Of a stretch of DNA of 64,000 nt, positions 11,545 through 20,688 are shown piece after piece. Origin of the DNA: Burkholderiales bacterium (lineage in GTDB: Bacteria > Pseudomonadota > Gammaproteobacteria > Burkholderiales > WYBJ01); the NCBI GenBank assembly GCA_020848435.1, contig JADLAC010000017.1, positions 62,001-126,000 of the forward strand, read 5' to 3'. Positions within the stretch are counted from its first letter, which is position 1. Each line of letters opens with the position of its first letter. Made by a program: the position numbers and the translations under genes. The notes under the pieces are model-generated. The model made no database searches, was not told the origin of the DNA, and worked only from the letters and a program-made list of their open reading frames with translations.

Positions 11545-11757
11545 ATGGAGTCGAGCATGGGTAACGTCGAGAACATCGAAAGACAGATCCAACAGCTCTC
11601 TGTCGACGAACTGGCCGAGTTTCGGCGGTGGTTTGCCGAGTTTGATGCCGAGCTGTGGGATCGGCAGCTTGTATCCGATGCCCGTTCTGGCAAGCTCGAT
11701 GCCCTCGCAAATGGGGCACTCCAGGCTCATGCGGCCGGTCGATCGACGAAACTTTGA
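11545..11757 (+). CDS. Small antitoxin-like protein of a toxin-antitoxin pair
   Basis: This 70-aa acidic protein (GNVENIERQIQQLSVDELAE, then FRRWFAEFDAELWDRQ) matches a family of small proteins encoded directly before ParE/RelE-like toxins. No DNA-binding motif is obvious. The ATG at 11545 gives MESSMGNVEN; the second ATG at 11557 is also possible. A TATACT element lies about 20 bases upstream and could be a -10 box. Its stop overlaps the TTG start of the toxin gene, which strongly suggests coupled translation. Confidence 0.7.
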   Translation: MESSMGNVENIERQIQQLSVDELAEFRRWFAEFDAELWDRQLVSDARSGKLDALANGALQAHAAGRSTKL

Positions 11758-12008
11758 ACCACTACGCTTCTCCGGCCTTTTGGTCTGCCTACCGTGCGCT
11801 GTCGCCAGATATTCAAGCACTCGCTGATAGGTGTTTTGCCCTGCTGAAGGCTGACTCTCGGCACCCATCAATTCAGTTCAAGAAAGTAGGCCGTTTCTGG
11901 TCTGCTCGCGTAGGGCTGTACTACCGGGCGCTGGCTGTCGAAGTTCCTGACGGCGCGCTTTGGTTCTGGATTGGAACGCACGCTGAGTATGACAAAATCG
12001 TCGGCTAA
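11754..12008 (+). CDS. RelE/ParE-superfamily toxin
   Basis: This 84-aa protein contains FWSAYRALSPDIQALADRCF, then HPSIQFKKVGRFWSARVG, YYRALAVE and WFWIGTHAEYDKIVG. That pattern is typical of short RelE/HigB-like toxins. I chose the TTG start at 11754 because it overlaps the antitoxin stop as TTGA, and the protein begins exactly where the homology does. The stop codon TAA is inside GGCTAAC, a core-like motif of integron cassettes. Family members inhibit translation by mRNA cleavage, but that activity is inferred here. Confidence 0.75.
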   Translation: MNHYASPAFWSAYRALSPDIQALADRCFALLKADSRHPSIQFKKVGRFWSARVGLYYRALAVEVPDGALWFWIGTHAEYDKIVG

Positions 12009-12075
12009 CCAGCGGTTGCAACCGACAGTCACCAGCGGCCTTCGTCCGCTGGCTCCTGCGGCTGGACCGCGCCGA
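12003..12075 (+). other. Decayed attC-like recombination site after the toxin gene
   Basis: The stretch begins GGCTAACCAGCGGTTGCA, which resembles the R'' and L'' half of an attC site. A perfect central stem follows (CCAGCGG / CCGCTGG around a 7-base loop, 12032-12052), and then GCGGCTGGACC, similar to the L' half. The closing R' GTTRRRY core is not found. This suggests the preceding toxin-antitoxin pair once moved as a gene cassette. No integrase gene is in the window. Confidence 0.45.
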
Positions 12076-12321
12076 TATGGCCGGATGCATCCTGCTTCGT
12101 CGAGCGTCCGGCCACGCGATCGGGCGATCACAGGCTTTGCACCGCAACGGCGCTCGCAACGCGCGAGCGACCGACCAAGTCTCCGCGCGCCAGTGAGGCG
12201 ACCTAGTATGCGGGGGTGGTTGGCTCACCAGGTGCGCCTGCACACCTAACATTGCGACGCGCCGGCGCCTACGCACATCCCGGACCGACGAAGAAGTCCA
12301 CCCAGGCGCTCCCGCGCGCGC
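12076..12321. other. Non-coding stretch between the two toxin-antitoxin pairs
   Basis: I see no supportable gene here. ACCTAAC at 12244-12250 fits the RYYYAAC core of a cassette site. It may be another remnant, but no matching partner core is visible. Confidence 0.3.
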
Positions 12322-12705
12322 CTACACCTTGCGTATCGCTCCCGGATACTGCGCGACCTGCTTATCGGACGTGAGCAGCGTGGCTCCTTCGACCTCGGCC
12401 TGCGCGATCAGCAAGCGATCGAAGGGATCCTTGTGTAGCAGCGGCAGGCGTTCGACTGCGAGCGCGTGTTCCGAAAGAATTGGGATCTCCCGGTAGCCGC
12501 CGTCGAGAAGGCCGCGACGAAGCGCCCGCGGATCGACCTGCAGGCTACGCTCTTTCAGGCTGCGCTTGATGACGATCTCCCACAAGCTGGCGGCACTGAA
12601 TGCAAGCGTCTGATCGGGGTCCTCAAGTAGCCGCCGCGCCGCGGCGGGTAGCCGCTCTGGAACCCCGGCCGCCCACAAGAGCAGATGCGTGTCGAGCAGT
12701 AGCAT
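12322..12705 (-). CDS. VapC-type PIN-domain toxin
   Basis: This 127-aa protein has the full set of PIN features: MLLLDTHLLLWAAG with the first acidic residue (Asp5), FSAASLWEIVIK with the conserved Glu, and the C-terminal KDPFDRLLIAQAEVEGATLL with acidic residues and LLTSDKQVAQYPG. VapC toxins are Mg-dependent RNases, often cutting tRNA or rRNA. The gene begins one base after the antitoxin stop, forming a canonical antitoxin-toxin operon. Confidence 0.88.
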   Translation of the reverse strand: MLLLDTHLLLWAAGVPERLPAAARRLLEDPDQTLAFSAASLWEIVIKRSLKERSLQVDPRALRRGLLDGGYREIPILSEHALAVERLPLLHKDPFDRLLIAQAEVEGATLLTSDKQVAQYPGAIRKV

Positions 12706-12951
12706 TCACTTGCCGGAACGGAACAGGCGCTCGATGCGGCGTGCGCCCATCCGGTCGAAATCATCCGGGACGGTGATCTTGCCCTTCAGGAAGCCGAGCC
12801 GCCTGCTCCCCGCGACCTCGCCGGCAGCGAGTGGAACCACTTTGACCAGCGGGCGGCCCGCCTTGGCGATAATGAATCCTTCACCTTCCGCAGCACGTTC
12901 GACCAGACGCGAGAGGTGGGTCTTGGCTTCGTGAATATTGACGGTCTTCAC
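12706..12951 (-). CDS. Phd/YefM-type antitoxin of the VapC pair
   Basis: This 81-aa protein begins MKTVNIHEAKTHLSRLVERA, the characteristic Phd/YefM fold, followed by EGFIIAKAGRPLVKVVPL. The C-terminal part, which neutralises the toxin, is basic and ends ERLFRSGK. The toxin starts directly after its stop codon. Antitoxins of this type usually repress their own operon; no operator could be confirmed by eye. Confidence 0.85.
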   Translation of the reverse strand: MKTVNIHEAKTHLSRLVERAAEGEGFIIAKAGRPLVKVVPLAAGEVAGSRRLGFLKGKITVPDDFDRMGARRIERLFRSGK

Positions 12952-13108
12952 GGAAGGGATGCCCTTGAACTTGGTTCAATCGACTTAGTTTACAGACTTG
13001 GCCTGCTGCGGTTCAAGCGTGGCCACCAGGTCTCGCCGCCTCTGTCGCTGACGACCCGATTTGCCTCGAGCCGGGCCTTGCCGCCCGTTCCCGGTTCGAA
13101 GCCGCGTC

Positions 13109-13138
13109 TTGGCCCGCGGCTCCGATTCCCTTTACACT
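13109..13138 (+). promoter_or_regulatory. Possible promoter for gcvPA-tpx-gcvPB
   Basis: TTGGCC at 13109 and TACACT at 13133 are separated by 18 bases and point toward gcvPA. Such matches are common by chance, so confidence is low. A promoter is expected here because the upstream neighbours are on the other strand. Confidence 0.25.
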
Positions 13139-13181
13139 CGGCGTTGCGATTGAGCTATCGCCGGCACGGGCCGGTGTATCG

Positions 13182-13235
13182 GATCTCGCGCGACTGCCGG
13201 ATGCGCCGGCCGGCGACAAGCTCGCCGCGGCGGGC
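13182..13235 (+). pseudogene. Remnant of a gcvH 3' end upstream of gcvPA
   Basis: These bases read [18 protein letters not shown] in frame, against [18 protein letters not shown] at the end of gcvH (5890-5943). About 43 of the first 53 aligned bases are identical without gaps. No start or lipoyl-site region is present, so it is only a fragment. It implies that gcvH once stood directly before gcvPA, or that the gcvH end was duplicated when the 7-kb block came in. Confidence 0.75.
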
Positions 13236-13276
13236 CGGCAATCGCGCCAGTCCCAACTGCGTTCTCGGACGTCTTC

Positions 13277-14671
13277 ATGCCGTTCATTCCTCACACCGAA
13301 GCCGACATCCGCGCGATGCTCGCTTCGATCGGCGTCGACTCGATCGATGCGCTGTTCTCCGAAGTGCCGCAGCGACTGCGCGCTGGCGACCACGGCGGCC
13401 TTCCTCCCGGCATGCCGGAGGCCGACATCATGCGGCTCATGCGCTCGCGCGCCGGGGCGTGCGAGCCCTACCGCAACTTCATTGGCGCGGGCGCCTACGA
13501 GCATCACATTCCCGCCGCCGTCTGGCAGATCGCCACCCGCGGGGAGTTCTATTCCTCGTACACGCCCTACCAGGCAGAAGCGAGCCAGGGCACGTTGCAG
13601 GTGCTGTACGAATACCAGTCGATGATGACCGCGCTCACCGCGCTCGATGTGACCAACGCGAGCCTTTATGACGGTGCATCGGCCTTGGCCGAAGCCGTGC
13701 TGATGGCCGTGCGGGCGCACAAGTCCTCGCGCCGCGTGCTCATGCCGGCAAGCGTGCATCCGGCGTATCGACGCACGGTGCGCACCATCGTGCGCAATCA
13801 GGGCATCGAGTTGATCGACGTGGCCTACGATCCCGAGCGCGGGCACGTCGATACGGCCTCGCTCGATCGACTGGAGAACGATGACATAGCGGCGCTGGTC
13901 GTGCCGCAGCCCAATTTCTTCGGCGTGCTCGAGCCCGTCGATAGGCTCACCGATTGGGCGCACGCGCACGGCGCGCTCGCGCTCGCGCTGGTGAATCCAT
14001 TGGCGATCGCGCTGCTCAAGCCGCCCGGGAAGTGGGGCGCGAATGGGGCCGACATCGCGGTCGGCGACGGCCAGCCCCTGGGCATCCCGCTCAGCGCCGG
14101 CGGACCGTATTACGGTTTCATGGCATGCCGCAAGGATCTCGTGCGGCAGATGCCGGGGCGGGTCGTGGGCCGTACCGTGGACCTCGATGGCAAGCCCGGC
14201 TTCACGCTCACTTTGCAGGCGCGCGAGCAGCACATCCGCCGCTCGAAGGCGACCTCGAACATCTGCACCAACCAGGGGCTCATGGTGACCGCCTCGACCA
14301 TCCACATGGCATTGCTCGGGGCCGAGGGTCTGCGGCGGACCGCGGCCGAATGCCATGCGGGCCTCATGCATCTGCTCGGGAACCTGAGCGCGGTGCCGGG
14401 CGTGAAGCGCAGGTTTTCGGGCCCCGTGTTCCACGAAGCCGTGCTCGACTGCGCGGCCCCGGTCGAGGACCTGTTGCGGGCGCTTCGAGCGCAGGGCATA
14501 CTCGGCGGCCTCGGCTTGAAGCGTCATTATCCCGAGCTCGCGACAGGGTTGCTCGTTTGCGTCACCGAAACCAAGAACGAATGCGACCTGCTCGAGCTCG
14601 CGGGCCAGGTCCTGCGGATCATGGGCGAAGGTCGTACTTCGGCCGCGGCTGAGCGCACCATCGCGCACTGA
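13277..14671 (+). CDS. gcvPA: Glycine dehydrogenase (decarboxylating) subunit 1
   Basis: This 464-aa protein is the N-terminal half of the two-subunit P protein. It begins [20 protein letters not shown] and contains [15 protein letters not shown], the [14 protein letters not shown](VL)YEYQ block and [14 protein letters not shown], all typical of GcvPA. With GcvPB it decarboxylates glycine and loads the aminomethyl group on GcvH. The PLP lysine is on the other subunit. tpx lies between the two subunit genes. Confidence 0.96.
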   Translation: MPFIPHTEADIRAMLASIGVDSIDALFSEVPQRLRAGDHGGLPPGMPEADIMRLMRSRAGACEPYRNFIGAGAYEHHIPAAVWQIATRGEFYSSYTPYQAEASQGTLQVLYEYQSMMTALTALDVTNASLYDGASALAEAVLMAVRAHKSSRRVLMPASVHPAYRRTVRTIVRNQGIELIDVAYDPERGHVDTASLDRLENDDIAALVVPQPNFFGVLEPVDRLTDWAHAHGALALALVNPLAIALLKPPGKWGANGADIAVGDGQPLGIPLSAGGPYYGFMACRKDLVRQMPGRVVGRTVDLDGKPGFTLTLQAREQHIRRSKATSNICTNQGLMVTASTIHMALLGAEGLRRTAAECHAGLMHLLGNLSAVPGVKRRFSGPVFHEAVLDCAAPVEDLLRALRAQGILGGLGLKRHYPELATGLLVCVTETKNECDLLELAGQVLRIMGEGRTSAAAERTIAH

Positions 14672-14753
14672 CCACGGCACCGAGATGCGGTCGCGCTTCG
14701 ACGCGCGTTCGCGTCAGGCGACAAGACCCCGACAACCAGCGAAGGAGTCTGAC

Positions 14754-15254
14754 ATGGCATCGGTTACGCTACGCGGCAACCCCATCACCGTCGGCGGGTC
14801 GTTTCCCGGCAAAGGCCAGGCAGCGCCGGACTTCAGCCTGACGGGCAACGACATGAAAGACGTGAGCCTGAAGGACTTCGCCGGCAAGAAGAAGGTGATC
14901 TCCATCGTGCCGAGCCTGGACACGCCGGTGTGCCAGAAGTCGACGCGCCAGTTCAACGAACGCGCCGCGGCGCTAGCCGATACCGTCGTGCTCATCGTTT
15001 CGGCCGATCTGCCGTTCGCGCAGAAACGCTTCTGCGGCGCCGAGGGGCTTAGCAACGTGGTCACGCTCTCGACGCTGCGCGGGCGCGATTTCCACCAGAA
15101 GTACGGCGTCGACATCCAGGACGGCGCGCTCAAGGGCGTCACCGCGCGCGCCGTAGTGGTGCTGGATGCGAACGACAAGGTGTTGTACTCGGAGCTGGTC
15201 CCCGAGATCGGACAGGAACCGAACTACGAGGCGGCGCTTGCTGCGCTGAAGTAA
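14754..15254 (+). CDS. tpx: Thiol peroxidase (Tpx, atypical 2-Cys peroxiredoxin)
   Basis: This 166-aa protein reduces hydroperoxides with electrons from thioredoxin. Cys60 in [11 protein letters not shown] is the peroxidatic cysteine and Cys94 in KRFCGAEGL the resolving one, both at the positions known from E. coli Tpx. A good ribosome-binding site (GAAGGAG) precedes the ATG at 14754. It sits between gcvPA (82-base gap) and gcvPB (9-base gap), so it is probably co-transcribed with the glycine-cleavage genes. Confidence 0.96.
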   Translation: MASVTLRGNPITVGGSFPGKGQAAPDFSLTGNDMKDVSLKDFAGKKKVISIVPSLDTPVCQKSTRQFNERAAALADTVVLIVSADLPFAQKRFCGAEGLSNVVTLSTLRGRDFHQKYGVDIQDGALKGVTARAVVVLDANDKVLYSELVPEIGQEPNYEAALAALK

Positions 15255-15263
15255 CGACATCAC

Positions 15264-16748
15264 ATGGCGGCAAGCGCGTGCGCGCGCTCGCCCGAATTCG
15301 CCTTGCTCATCTTCGAACTGTCCCAGCCGGGTCGCGCCGCCGCCGCCCAACTTCCGGATGCGGGCGCTAGCGCGAGCAGCATCCCGCCGGAGCATCTGCG
15401 CTCCGAGCCGCCCGACCTGCCGCAAGTCTCCGAGCTCGACGTGGTGCGGCATTACACCCGCCTGTCGCAGCGCAATTACGCCATCGACACCCAGTTCTAC
15501 CCGCTCGGCTCGTGCACGATGAAGTACAACCCGCGGGCGTGCAACGCGGCGGCGCTGTTGGAACCCTTTCTCGCCTTGCATCCGCAAGCCCTGGACGAGA
15601 CGGGGCAGGGGTTTCTCGCCTGCATGTACGAGCTGCAGGAGATGCTCGCCGCGATCACCGGCATGGCCGGCGTCAGCCTCGCGCCGATGGCTGGTGCGCA
15701 GGGCGAGCTCGCCGGCGTAGCCATGATCCGCGCATATCACGACGCCCGCGGCGATGCTGCGCGGCGCGAGATCCTGGTGCCCGATGCGGCGCACGGCACC
15801 AACCCGGCGACGGCCACGATGTGCGGCTACACGGTGCGCGAAATTCGCACGGGGCCCGACGGTGACGTCGATATCGGCGCGCTGGCCCAGGCGGTGGGGC
15901 CGCACACCGCCGGCCTCATGCTCACCAATCCCTCGACCCTGGGCGTATTCGAGCGCGGGATCGAGGAGATCGAGCGCATCGTGCACGCGGCCGGCGGTCT
16001 GCTCTACTACGACGGCGCCAATCTCAACGCGATACTCGGCCGGATTCGCCCCGGCGACATGGGGTTCGACGTCCTGCACTTGAACTTGCACAAGACCTTT
16101 TCCACCCCGCACGGCGGCGGTGGCCCCGGCGCCGGGCCGGTGGCAGCGGCCGAGCATCTCGTGTCCTTTCTCCCGCTGCCCACAGTGGGGCGTGCGGGCG
16201 AGGCGTATCGGCTGCTCGGCGCAGACGATTGCCCGCGCTCGATCGGGCCGCTATCCGCGCACATGGGGCAAGCGGGCGTGCTGTTGCGAGCGTATGTCTA
16301 TGCGCGCATGCTCGGCAGCGAGGGCGCGCGCCGGGTGGCAGATTTCGCCACCTTGAACGCGAACTACCTCATGACGGAGCTGCGCAACGCGGGCTTCGAG
16401 CTGGCGTATCCGCAACGCCGCGCGAGCCACGAGTTCATCGTCACGCTCAAGCGGCTGAAGGAGCGCACCGGCGTGAGCGCCATGGATGTGGCCAAGCGGC
16501 TGCTCGACAAGGGCTTCTATGCGCCGACCACCTATTTCCCCTTGCTCGTACCGGAATGCCTGCTGATCGAGCCGACCGAAACCGAATCGATGCAGACGCT
16601 GGATCGTTTCGTGGCGGCGATGCAAGACATCCTGCACGAAGCCGAGACCGATCCCCAGTGCTTGAAGAGCGCGCCGCACACCACGCCAGTGCGGCGCCTC
16701 GACGAAGTCAAAGCCGCGCGCGAGCTGGATCTCGCGTGGAGGAGATGA
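15264..16748 (+). CDS. gcvPB: Glycine dehydrogenase (decarboxylating) subunit 2
   Basis: This 494-aa protein is the C-terminal half of the P protein. Lys277 in [20 protein letters not shown] is the expected PLP-binding lysine. It also has the [12 protein letters not shown] and [12 protein letters not shown] blocks of the family. The N-terminus ([20 protein letters not shown]) and the short gap after tpx suggest coupled expression. The neighbouring kinase gene begins 4 bases after its stop. Confidence 0.96.
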   Translation: MAASACARSPEFALLIFELSQPGRAAAAQLPDAGASASSIPPEHLRSEPPDLPQVSELDVVRHYTRLSQRNYAIDTQFYPLGSCTMKYNPRACNAAALLEPFLALHPQALDETGQGFLACMYELQEMLAAITGMAGVSLAPMAGAQGELAGVAMIRAYHDARGDAARREILVPDAAHGTNPATATMCGYTVREIRTGPDGDVDIGALAQAVGPHTAGLMLTNPSTLGVFERGIEEIERIVHAAGGLLYYDGANLNAILGRIRPGDMGFDVLHLNLHKTFSTPHGGGGPGAGPVAAAEHLVSFLPLPTVGRAGEAYRLLGADDCPRSIGPLSAHMGQAGVLLRAYVYARMLGSEGARRVADFATLNANYLMTELRNAGFELAYPQRRASHEFIVTLKRLKERTGVSAMDVAKRLLDKGFYAPTTYFPLLVPECLLIEPTETESMQTLDRFVAAMQDILHEAETDPQCLKSAPHTTPVRRLDEVKAARELDLAWRR

Positions 16749-16752
16749 GCGA

Positions 16753-17700
16753 TTGGACGCGTCCCTGCGCACCCTGATTTGCGGCTCGATGGCCTACGAC
16801 ACCATCATGGTGTTTCGCGACCGCTTCAAGAACCACATCCTCGCCGAGAAGATCCACATCCTGAATGTCGCCTTCCTCGTTCCCGACATGCGCAAGGAGT
16901 TCGGCGGCTGCGCGGGTAACATCGCCTACAGTCTCGCCTTGCTGGGCGGTGAGCCCGCCATAATGGCGACGGTGGGCAGCGACGCGCAGCCCTACTTCGA
17001 TCGCCTGGGCGCGTTGAACCTTTCGGTGGCACATGTGCGCAAGGTCGACGAGACCTATACCGCGCAGGCCTTCATCACGACCGACCTCGACGACAACCAG
17101 ATCACCGCTTTCCATCCCGGCGCGATGAATTACTCGCATCTGAACAGCGTGCAGGATGCGGGCGCGGTTGCGCTCGGCATCGTGGCGCCGGACGGGCGCG
17201 AAGGCATGCTCCAGCATGCGCGCGAGCTCGAGCAGGCCGGGGTGCCGTTCATCTTCGATCCGGGGCAGGGACTGCCGATGTTCGACGGCGAGGCGCTGCT
17301 GCGCTTCATCGACCAGGCGACCTATGTCGCGGTCAACGATTACGAAGCGCAGTTGCTGCAGGAGCGCACCGGCGCCAGAGTCGAGGAGCTGGCGCGGCGG
17401 GTGCAGGCCCTTATCGTGACGCGCGGCGGCGAAGGCTCGGTGATCTACAGCGGCGGGCGCACCTTCGAGATTCCCAGCGTCAAGCCGGCTGCGATCGTGG
17501 ACCCGACCGGATGCGGCGATGCCTACCGGGCGGGATTGCTGTTCGGTATCGTGCGCGGCCTCGACTGGCCGGCGACGGGCCGGCTCGCATCGCTGCTCGG
17601 CGCGCTCAAGATCGCAAGCCGCGGCGGCCAGAACCATCGTTTCACGCCGGCCGAGGTTGGCGAGCGTTATCGCGAGGCGTTCGGCACGCGCCTATGGTAG
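16753..17700 (+). CDS. PfkB-family carbohydrate/nucleoside kinase
   Basis: This 315-aa protein has the two PfkB signatures: GGCAGNIAYSLALLGGEP in the N-terminal half and VDPTGCGDAYRAGLLFGI near residue 250, with the catalytic Asp in GCGDAYRAG. It resembles the adenosine-kinase-like members found near prmA/DUF3426 loci in betaproteobacteria. The start is a TTG at 16753, with GGAG a few bases before it; an ATG at 16788 would remove the first strand. The substrate is not certain. Confidence 0.85.
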   Translation: MDASLRTLICGSMAYDTIMVFRDRFKNHILAEKIHILNVAFLVPDMRKEFGGCAGNIAYSLALLGGEPAIMATVGSDAQPYFDRLGALNLSVAHVRKVDETYTAQAFITTDLDDNQITAFHPGAMNYSHLNSVQDAGAVALGIVAPDGREGMLQHARELEQAGVPFIFDPGQGLPMFDGEALLRFIDQATYVAVNDYEAQLLQERTGARVEELARRVQALIVTRGGEGSVIYSGGRTFEIPSVKPAAIVDPTGCGDAYRAGLLFGIVRGLDWPATGRLASLLGALKIASRGGQNHRFTPAEVGERYREAFGTRLW

Positions 17701-17913
17701 CGGCCCCCCTGGTATCGGAGGCTTCCCGCCCGCACACCGGAGCTCGACGGGTCCTTCCGGGCCCGGCTCCGGGGATCGACAAGCCAGCCGGCGACATTGC
17801 CAGCGGTCACTTACGCGCCGAGGCGACTCGTAGAGTGCACGGAGAAGGATGCCCGAGCCCCGCGGCGGTCGCTTGACTGCCGGCGCGTCGAACGCCCAGT
17901 AAGTCGGTCGCGC

Positions 17914-18744
17914 TCAGTCGTCCGGGCTGGTCGTGCCGCGCATGCCGGCACAGCTCACCTGGAAAATGCGCCGGTCTTCCAGCCGCATGGCGCTCAAGGC
18001 ATTTCCCCACAGACAGCCCGAGTCGAGCGCGATCACATCGGCCGCGGCGTGCAGCCCGAGCGTGGACCAGTGGCCGAAGATGATCGGTTGGCCGGCGCTC
18101 GCGCGCCCGGGCACCGCGTACCACGGGAAATAGCCCTCGGGCAGCCGGCGCGGCGCGCTCTTGTGGTGGAAGTCCATCTTGCCCGCGCGCGTGCACAAGC
18201 GTAGCCGCGTCATGGCGTTGACGATCACGCGCCAGCGGTCATGACCGGCGAGATCGTCGTGCCACTCGTCGGGCACGTTGCCGTACATCGAGTGCAGCAG
18301 CGCCAAATGGTCGGGTCCGGCGAGGACGCGCTCGACTTCTTGCGCCAGCGCGAGCGCGCGGCTCACGCTCCATTGCGGCAGCAAACCGGCGTGGACCATG
18401 GTCCAGCCGGCCTCGACGTGCATGAGCTTGCGGCTGCGCAGCCAGGCGAGCAGATCGTCGCGATCGGGTGCGGCCAGGATGTCGTGCAGCGTATCGCCCC
18501 GGTGCTGGTGCGCGAAGCCGGCGGCGACGGTGAGCAGATGCAGATCGTGATTGCCGAGCACCGTGATCGCGCGCTCGCCCATGTCCTTCACGAACCGCAG
18601 CGCGGCGAGCGAGTCGGGCCCGCGGTTGACGAGATCGCCGACGAACCACAAACGATCGCCGGCCGGATCGAAATCGACGCTGTCGAGCAAGCGTTGCAGC
18701 GCTTCGAAGCAGCCCTGGATGTCGCCGACGGCGTAGGTCGCCAT
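17914..18744 (-). CDS. apaH: Symmetrical bis(5'-nucleosyl)-tetraphosphatase
   Basis: This 276-aa protein hydrolyses Ap4A to two ADP. It carries the metallophosphatase motifs GDIQGC (residues 7-12), GDLVNRGPDS and GNHDLHLL, and the ApaH-specific regions MVHAGLLPQW and FGHWSTLG. It is on the minus strand, convergent with the PfkB gene. The 213-base gap between them contains no recognisable gene. Confidence 0.95.
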   Translation of the reverse strand: MATYAVGDIQGCFEALQRLLDSVDFDPAGDRLWFVGDLVNRGPDSLAALRFVKDMGERAITVLGNHDLHLLTVAAGFAHQHRGDTLHDILAAPDRDDLLAWLRSRKLMHVEAGWTMVHAGLLPQWSVSRALALAQEVERVLAGPDHLALLHSMYGNVPDEWHDDLAGHDRWRVIVNAMTRLRLCTRAGKMDFHHKSAPRRLPEGYFPWYAVPGRASAGQPIIFGHWSTLGLHAAADVIALDSGCLWGNALSAMRLEDRRIFQVSCAGMRGTTSPDD

Positions 18745-18823
18745 GCTTGCGGCTCTTCAGCGATCGCTGCGCGGCGCGCGCGCCGTCGCCGCGCGGGTCC
18801 GGCGAGCACCGCGCGAGCGGCGG

Positions 18824-19408
18824 CTACTTGGCCGTGCCGACCAGGAAATCGACCGCGGCCTTGACGTCGGCATCCGAGAGTTGCGCCGCCCCGCCCTTGG
18901 GCGGCATCGCTCCCTTGCCCTTGATGGCGGTGGCATAGAGCGCGTCCATGCCTTGCGCGAGGCGCGGCGCCCAGGCTGCCTTGTCGCCGGTCTTGGGCGC
19001 TCCGGCCACACCCGCGGCATGACACACGGCGCAGATCTTGTCGTAGATGGCTTTGCCGTCGCCGGCGGCGGCGGCGGGGGCAGGGGCTGCGGCGGGAGCG
19101 GGTGCGCCGGCGCCCGCCGGCGCGGGCGATTCCGCCGTGGCAGCGGGCGCCGGCGCAGCGGCGCCCGGCTCGCCGAGCCTGACCTGGCCGACCGGCTTGA
19201 TGCGCTGGGCGATCGCCTCGTCGGTCATCGCCGGGTGATCCGCGTCATACTTGCCGCCGGTGGTGACCAGCTTGGCGAGCATCAGGATCACCGCCACCGG
19301 GACGGAGAAGGCGAGGACGATGACGGTGATGAGCTGACCCGGCGTTTGAATGAAGGAGCGGTGCTCCTCGACGACTGGTTCGTTCTGCGGCGTGGCCATG
19401 CCCGGCAT
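18824..19408 (-). CDS. Membrane-anchored cytochrome c5-like protein
   Basis: This protein of about 194 aa has one N-terminal membrane segment (LITVIVLAFSVPVAVILMLA), a long Ala/Pro-rich linker, and a C-terminal class I cytochrome c domain. The heme site is CAVCH, and the axial Met lies in GAMPPKGG. Cytochrome c5 proteins carry electrons in the periplasm to terminal oxidases or reductases. The ATG at 19399 is an alternative start. It is alone on this strand between apaH and hisG. Confidence 0.9.
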   Translation of the reverse strand: MPGMATPQNEPVVEEHRSFIQTPGQLITVIVLAFSVPVAVILMLAKLVTTGGKYDADHPAMTDEAIAQRIKPVGQVRLGEPGAAAPAPAATAESPAPAGAGAPAPAAAPAPAAAAGDGKAIYDKICAVCHAAGVAGAPKTGDKAAWAPRLAQGMDALYATAIKGKGAMPPKGGAAQLSDADVKAAVDFLVGTAK

Positions 19409-19508
19409 CCGAGGGATTCAAAAGCCCAGGATTATAGCCACAAGCTCGGCTGTCCTGCGTCCGAAATTCGCCGCGGCAGCCGCGGTTTCCGCGCAAGGCT
19501 GACCGCGC

Positions 19509-20393
19509 CTACTCGACGATCTTGTTGATGGGCAGCTCGATCAGCCCCCGAGCCCCGGCCTGGTAGAGCTTCGGGATCAGCTCGCGCACCTTCTTTTCTT
19601 CCACGACGGTGCTCACGTCGACCCATTCCGGATCCGCCAGCGTCGATATGGTCGGCGTGGCGAGCGCCGGCAGGATGGCGATGATCTGCTCGAGCTGCGC
19701 GCGCGGAACGTTCATCGACAGCAGGACGCGGGTGGCGGCCGCGATCGCACCCTTCAAAAGCATGAGCACGCGCTCGATCTTGTCGCGCTTCCAGCCATCG
19801 GCGAGCGCGTCGCGGTGGGAAATGAAACGCGGCGTGCTCTCGAGCACCACGTGCATGATGCGCAAGTTGTTGGCCCGTAGCGACGCCCCCGTCTCGGAAA
19901 CGTCGACGATCGCATCGGCGAGTATCGGCGGCTTCACTTCGGTGGCGCCCCAGGAAAACTCCACGTTCGCCTGCACGCCGTGGCGGGCGAGAAAGCGCCG
20001 GGTCATGCCTACGGCTTCGGTTGCGATGCGCCCCCCCTGCAAGTCCTCGACGCGCGCGAACTTGGATCCTTCCTTCGACGCCATGACCCAGCGCACCACG
20101 CCGTAGTTGGGCCACGGCGCGCGCAGATCGGCCAGCTCCTCGACCTCGACATCGTTCTCCAGGATCCAGTCGAGCCCGGTGATGGCGCAATCGAGAATGC
20201 CCTGGGCCACGTAGCGCGCCATCTCCTGCGGACGGATCAGGATGCACTGGATTTCGGTATCGTCGATCGAGGGATAGTACGAGCGCCCGGAGATGCGCAG
20301 ATCGTAGCCCGCGCGGACGAAAAGCTTCTGCGTCGTCTCCTGCAGGCTGCCTTTGGGGATGCCGATGCGAAGGCACGGCGTCGTGTCGCTCAT
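19509..20393 (-). CDS. hisG: ATP phosphoribosyltransferase, long form
   Basis: This 294-aa enzyme catalyses the first step of histidine synthesis, joining ATP and PRPP. It begins with LRIGIPKGSLQETTQKLF and has the DCAITGLDW and GATEVKPPILADAIVDVSET segments of the HisG core. A C-terminal regulatory domain (about the last 70 residues) marks the long, histidine-inhibited form that does not need HisZ. I chose the ATG at 20393 (MSDTTPCLRI). The other his genes are not nearby. Confidence 0.95.
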   Translation of the reverse strand: MSDTTPCLRIGIPKGSLQETTQKLFVRAGYDLRISGRSYYPSIDDTEIQCILIRPQEMARYVAQGILDCAITGLDWILENDVEVEELADLRAPWPNYGVVRWVMASKEGSKFARVEDLQGGRIATEAVGMTRRFLARHGVQANVEFSWGATEVKPPILADAIVDVSETGASLRANNLRIMHVVLESTPRFISHRDALADGWKRDKIERVLMLLKGAIAAATRVLLSMNVPRAQLEQIIAILPALATPTISTLADPEWVDVSTVVEEKKVRELIPKLYQAGARGLIELPINKIVE

Positions 20394-20611
20394 GATGACT
20401 TCTTCGGGACCGATTCGGGGACTGCGATTATGCCACCCGCTGGCGTGGCCGCGGCGCGATGCATTGCGGCACGTCAGATCGATCACACGCACGGTAAGAT
20501 CACGGCGCGGACAACGGCGCCGAGCGCGAACGTCGCTACCGGCGCGCACGTGCTGCGCGGGCGCCACGGCGTTGGACGCGGTCAGCCAAAAGGGCTACTA
20601 TCTGCCGCCTC

Positions 20612-20688
20612 GCGCCCGTAGCTCAGTTGGATAGAGTACAGCCCTCCGAAGGCTGGGGTCGGACGTTCGAATCGTCTCGGGCGCGCCA
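20612..20688 (+). tRNA. tRNA-Arg (anticodon CCG)
   Basis: A 77-base cloverleaf with encoded CCA. The acceptor stem is GCGCCCG / CGGGCGC with a G discriminator. The D arm is GCTC...GAGT, the anticodon stem CAGCC / GGCTG with loop CTCCGAA, and the T arm GGACG / CGTCT with loop TTCGAAT. The anticodon CCG reads CGG codons. Its 3' end overlaps, in antisense, the 3' end of a decayed serine recombinase, marking it as a former integration site. Confidence 0.95.

Larger units (their letters stand above)
12952..13276 (+). other. Gene-free stretch upstream of gcvPA
   Basis: No complete gene is seen. It contains a possible sigma-70 promoter at 13109-13138 (TTGGCC, 18 bases, TACACT) oriented toward gcvPA, and a decayed copy of the gcvH 3' end at 13182-13235. 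Confidence 0.5.

Noticed and set aside
13013..14680. 555-codon open frame antisense to gcvPA
   Set aside because: gcvPA is unmistakable on the plus strand; the antisense text has no family features.
17701..17913. Gene between the PfkB kinase and apaH
   Set aside because: Only short frames without start signals or homology; probably non-coding.
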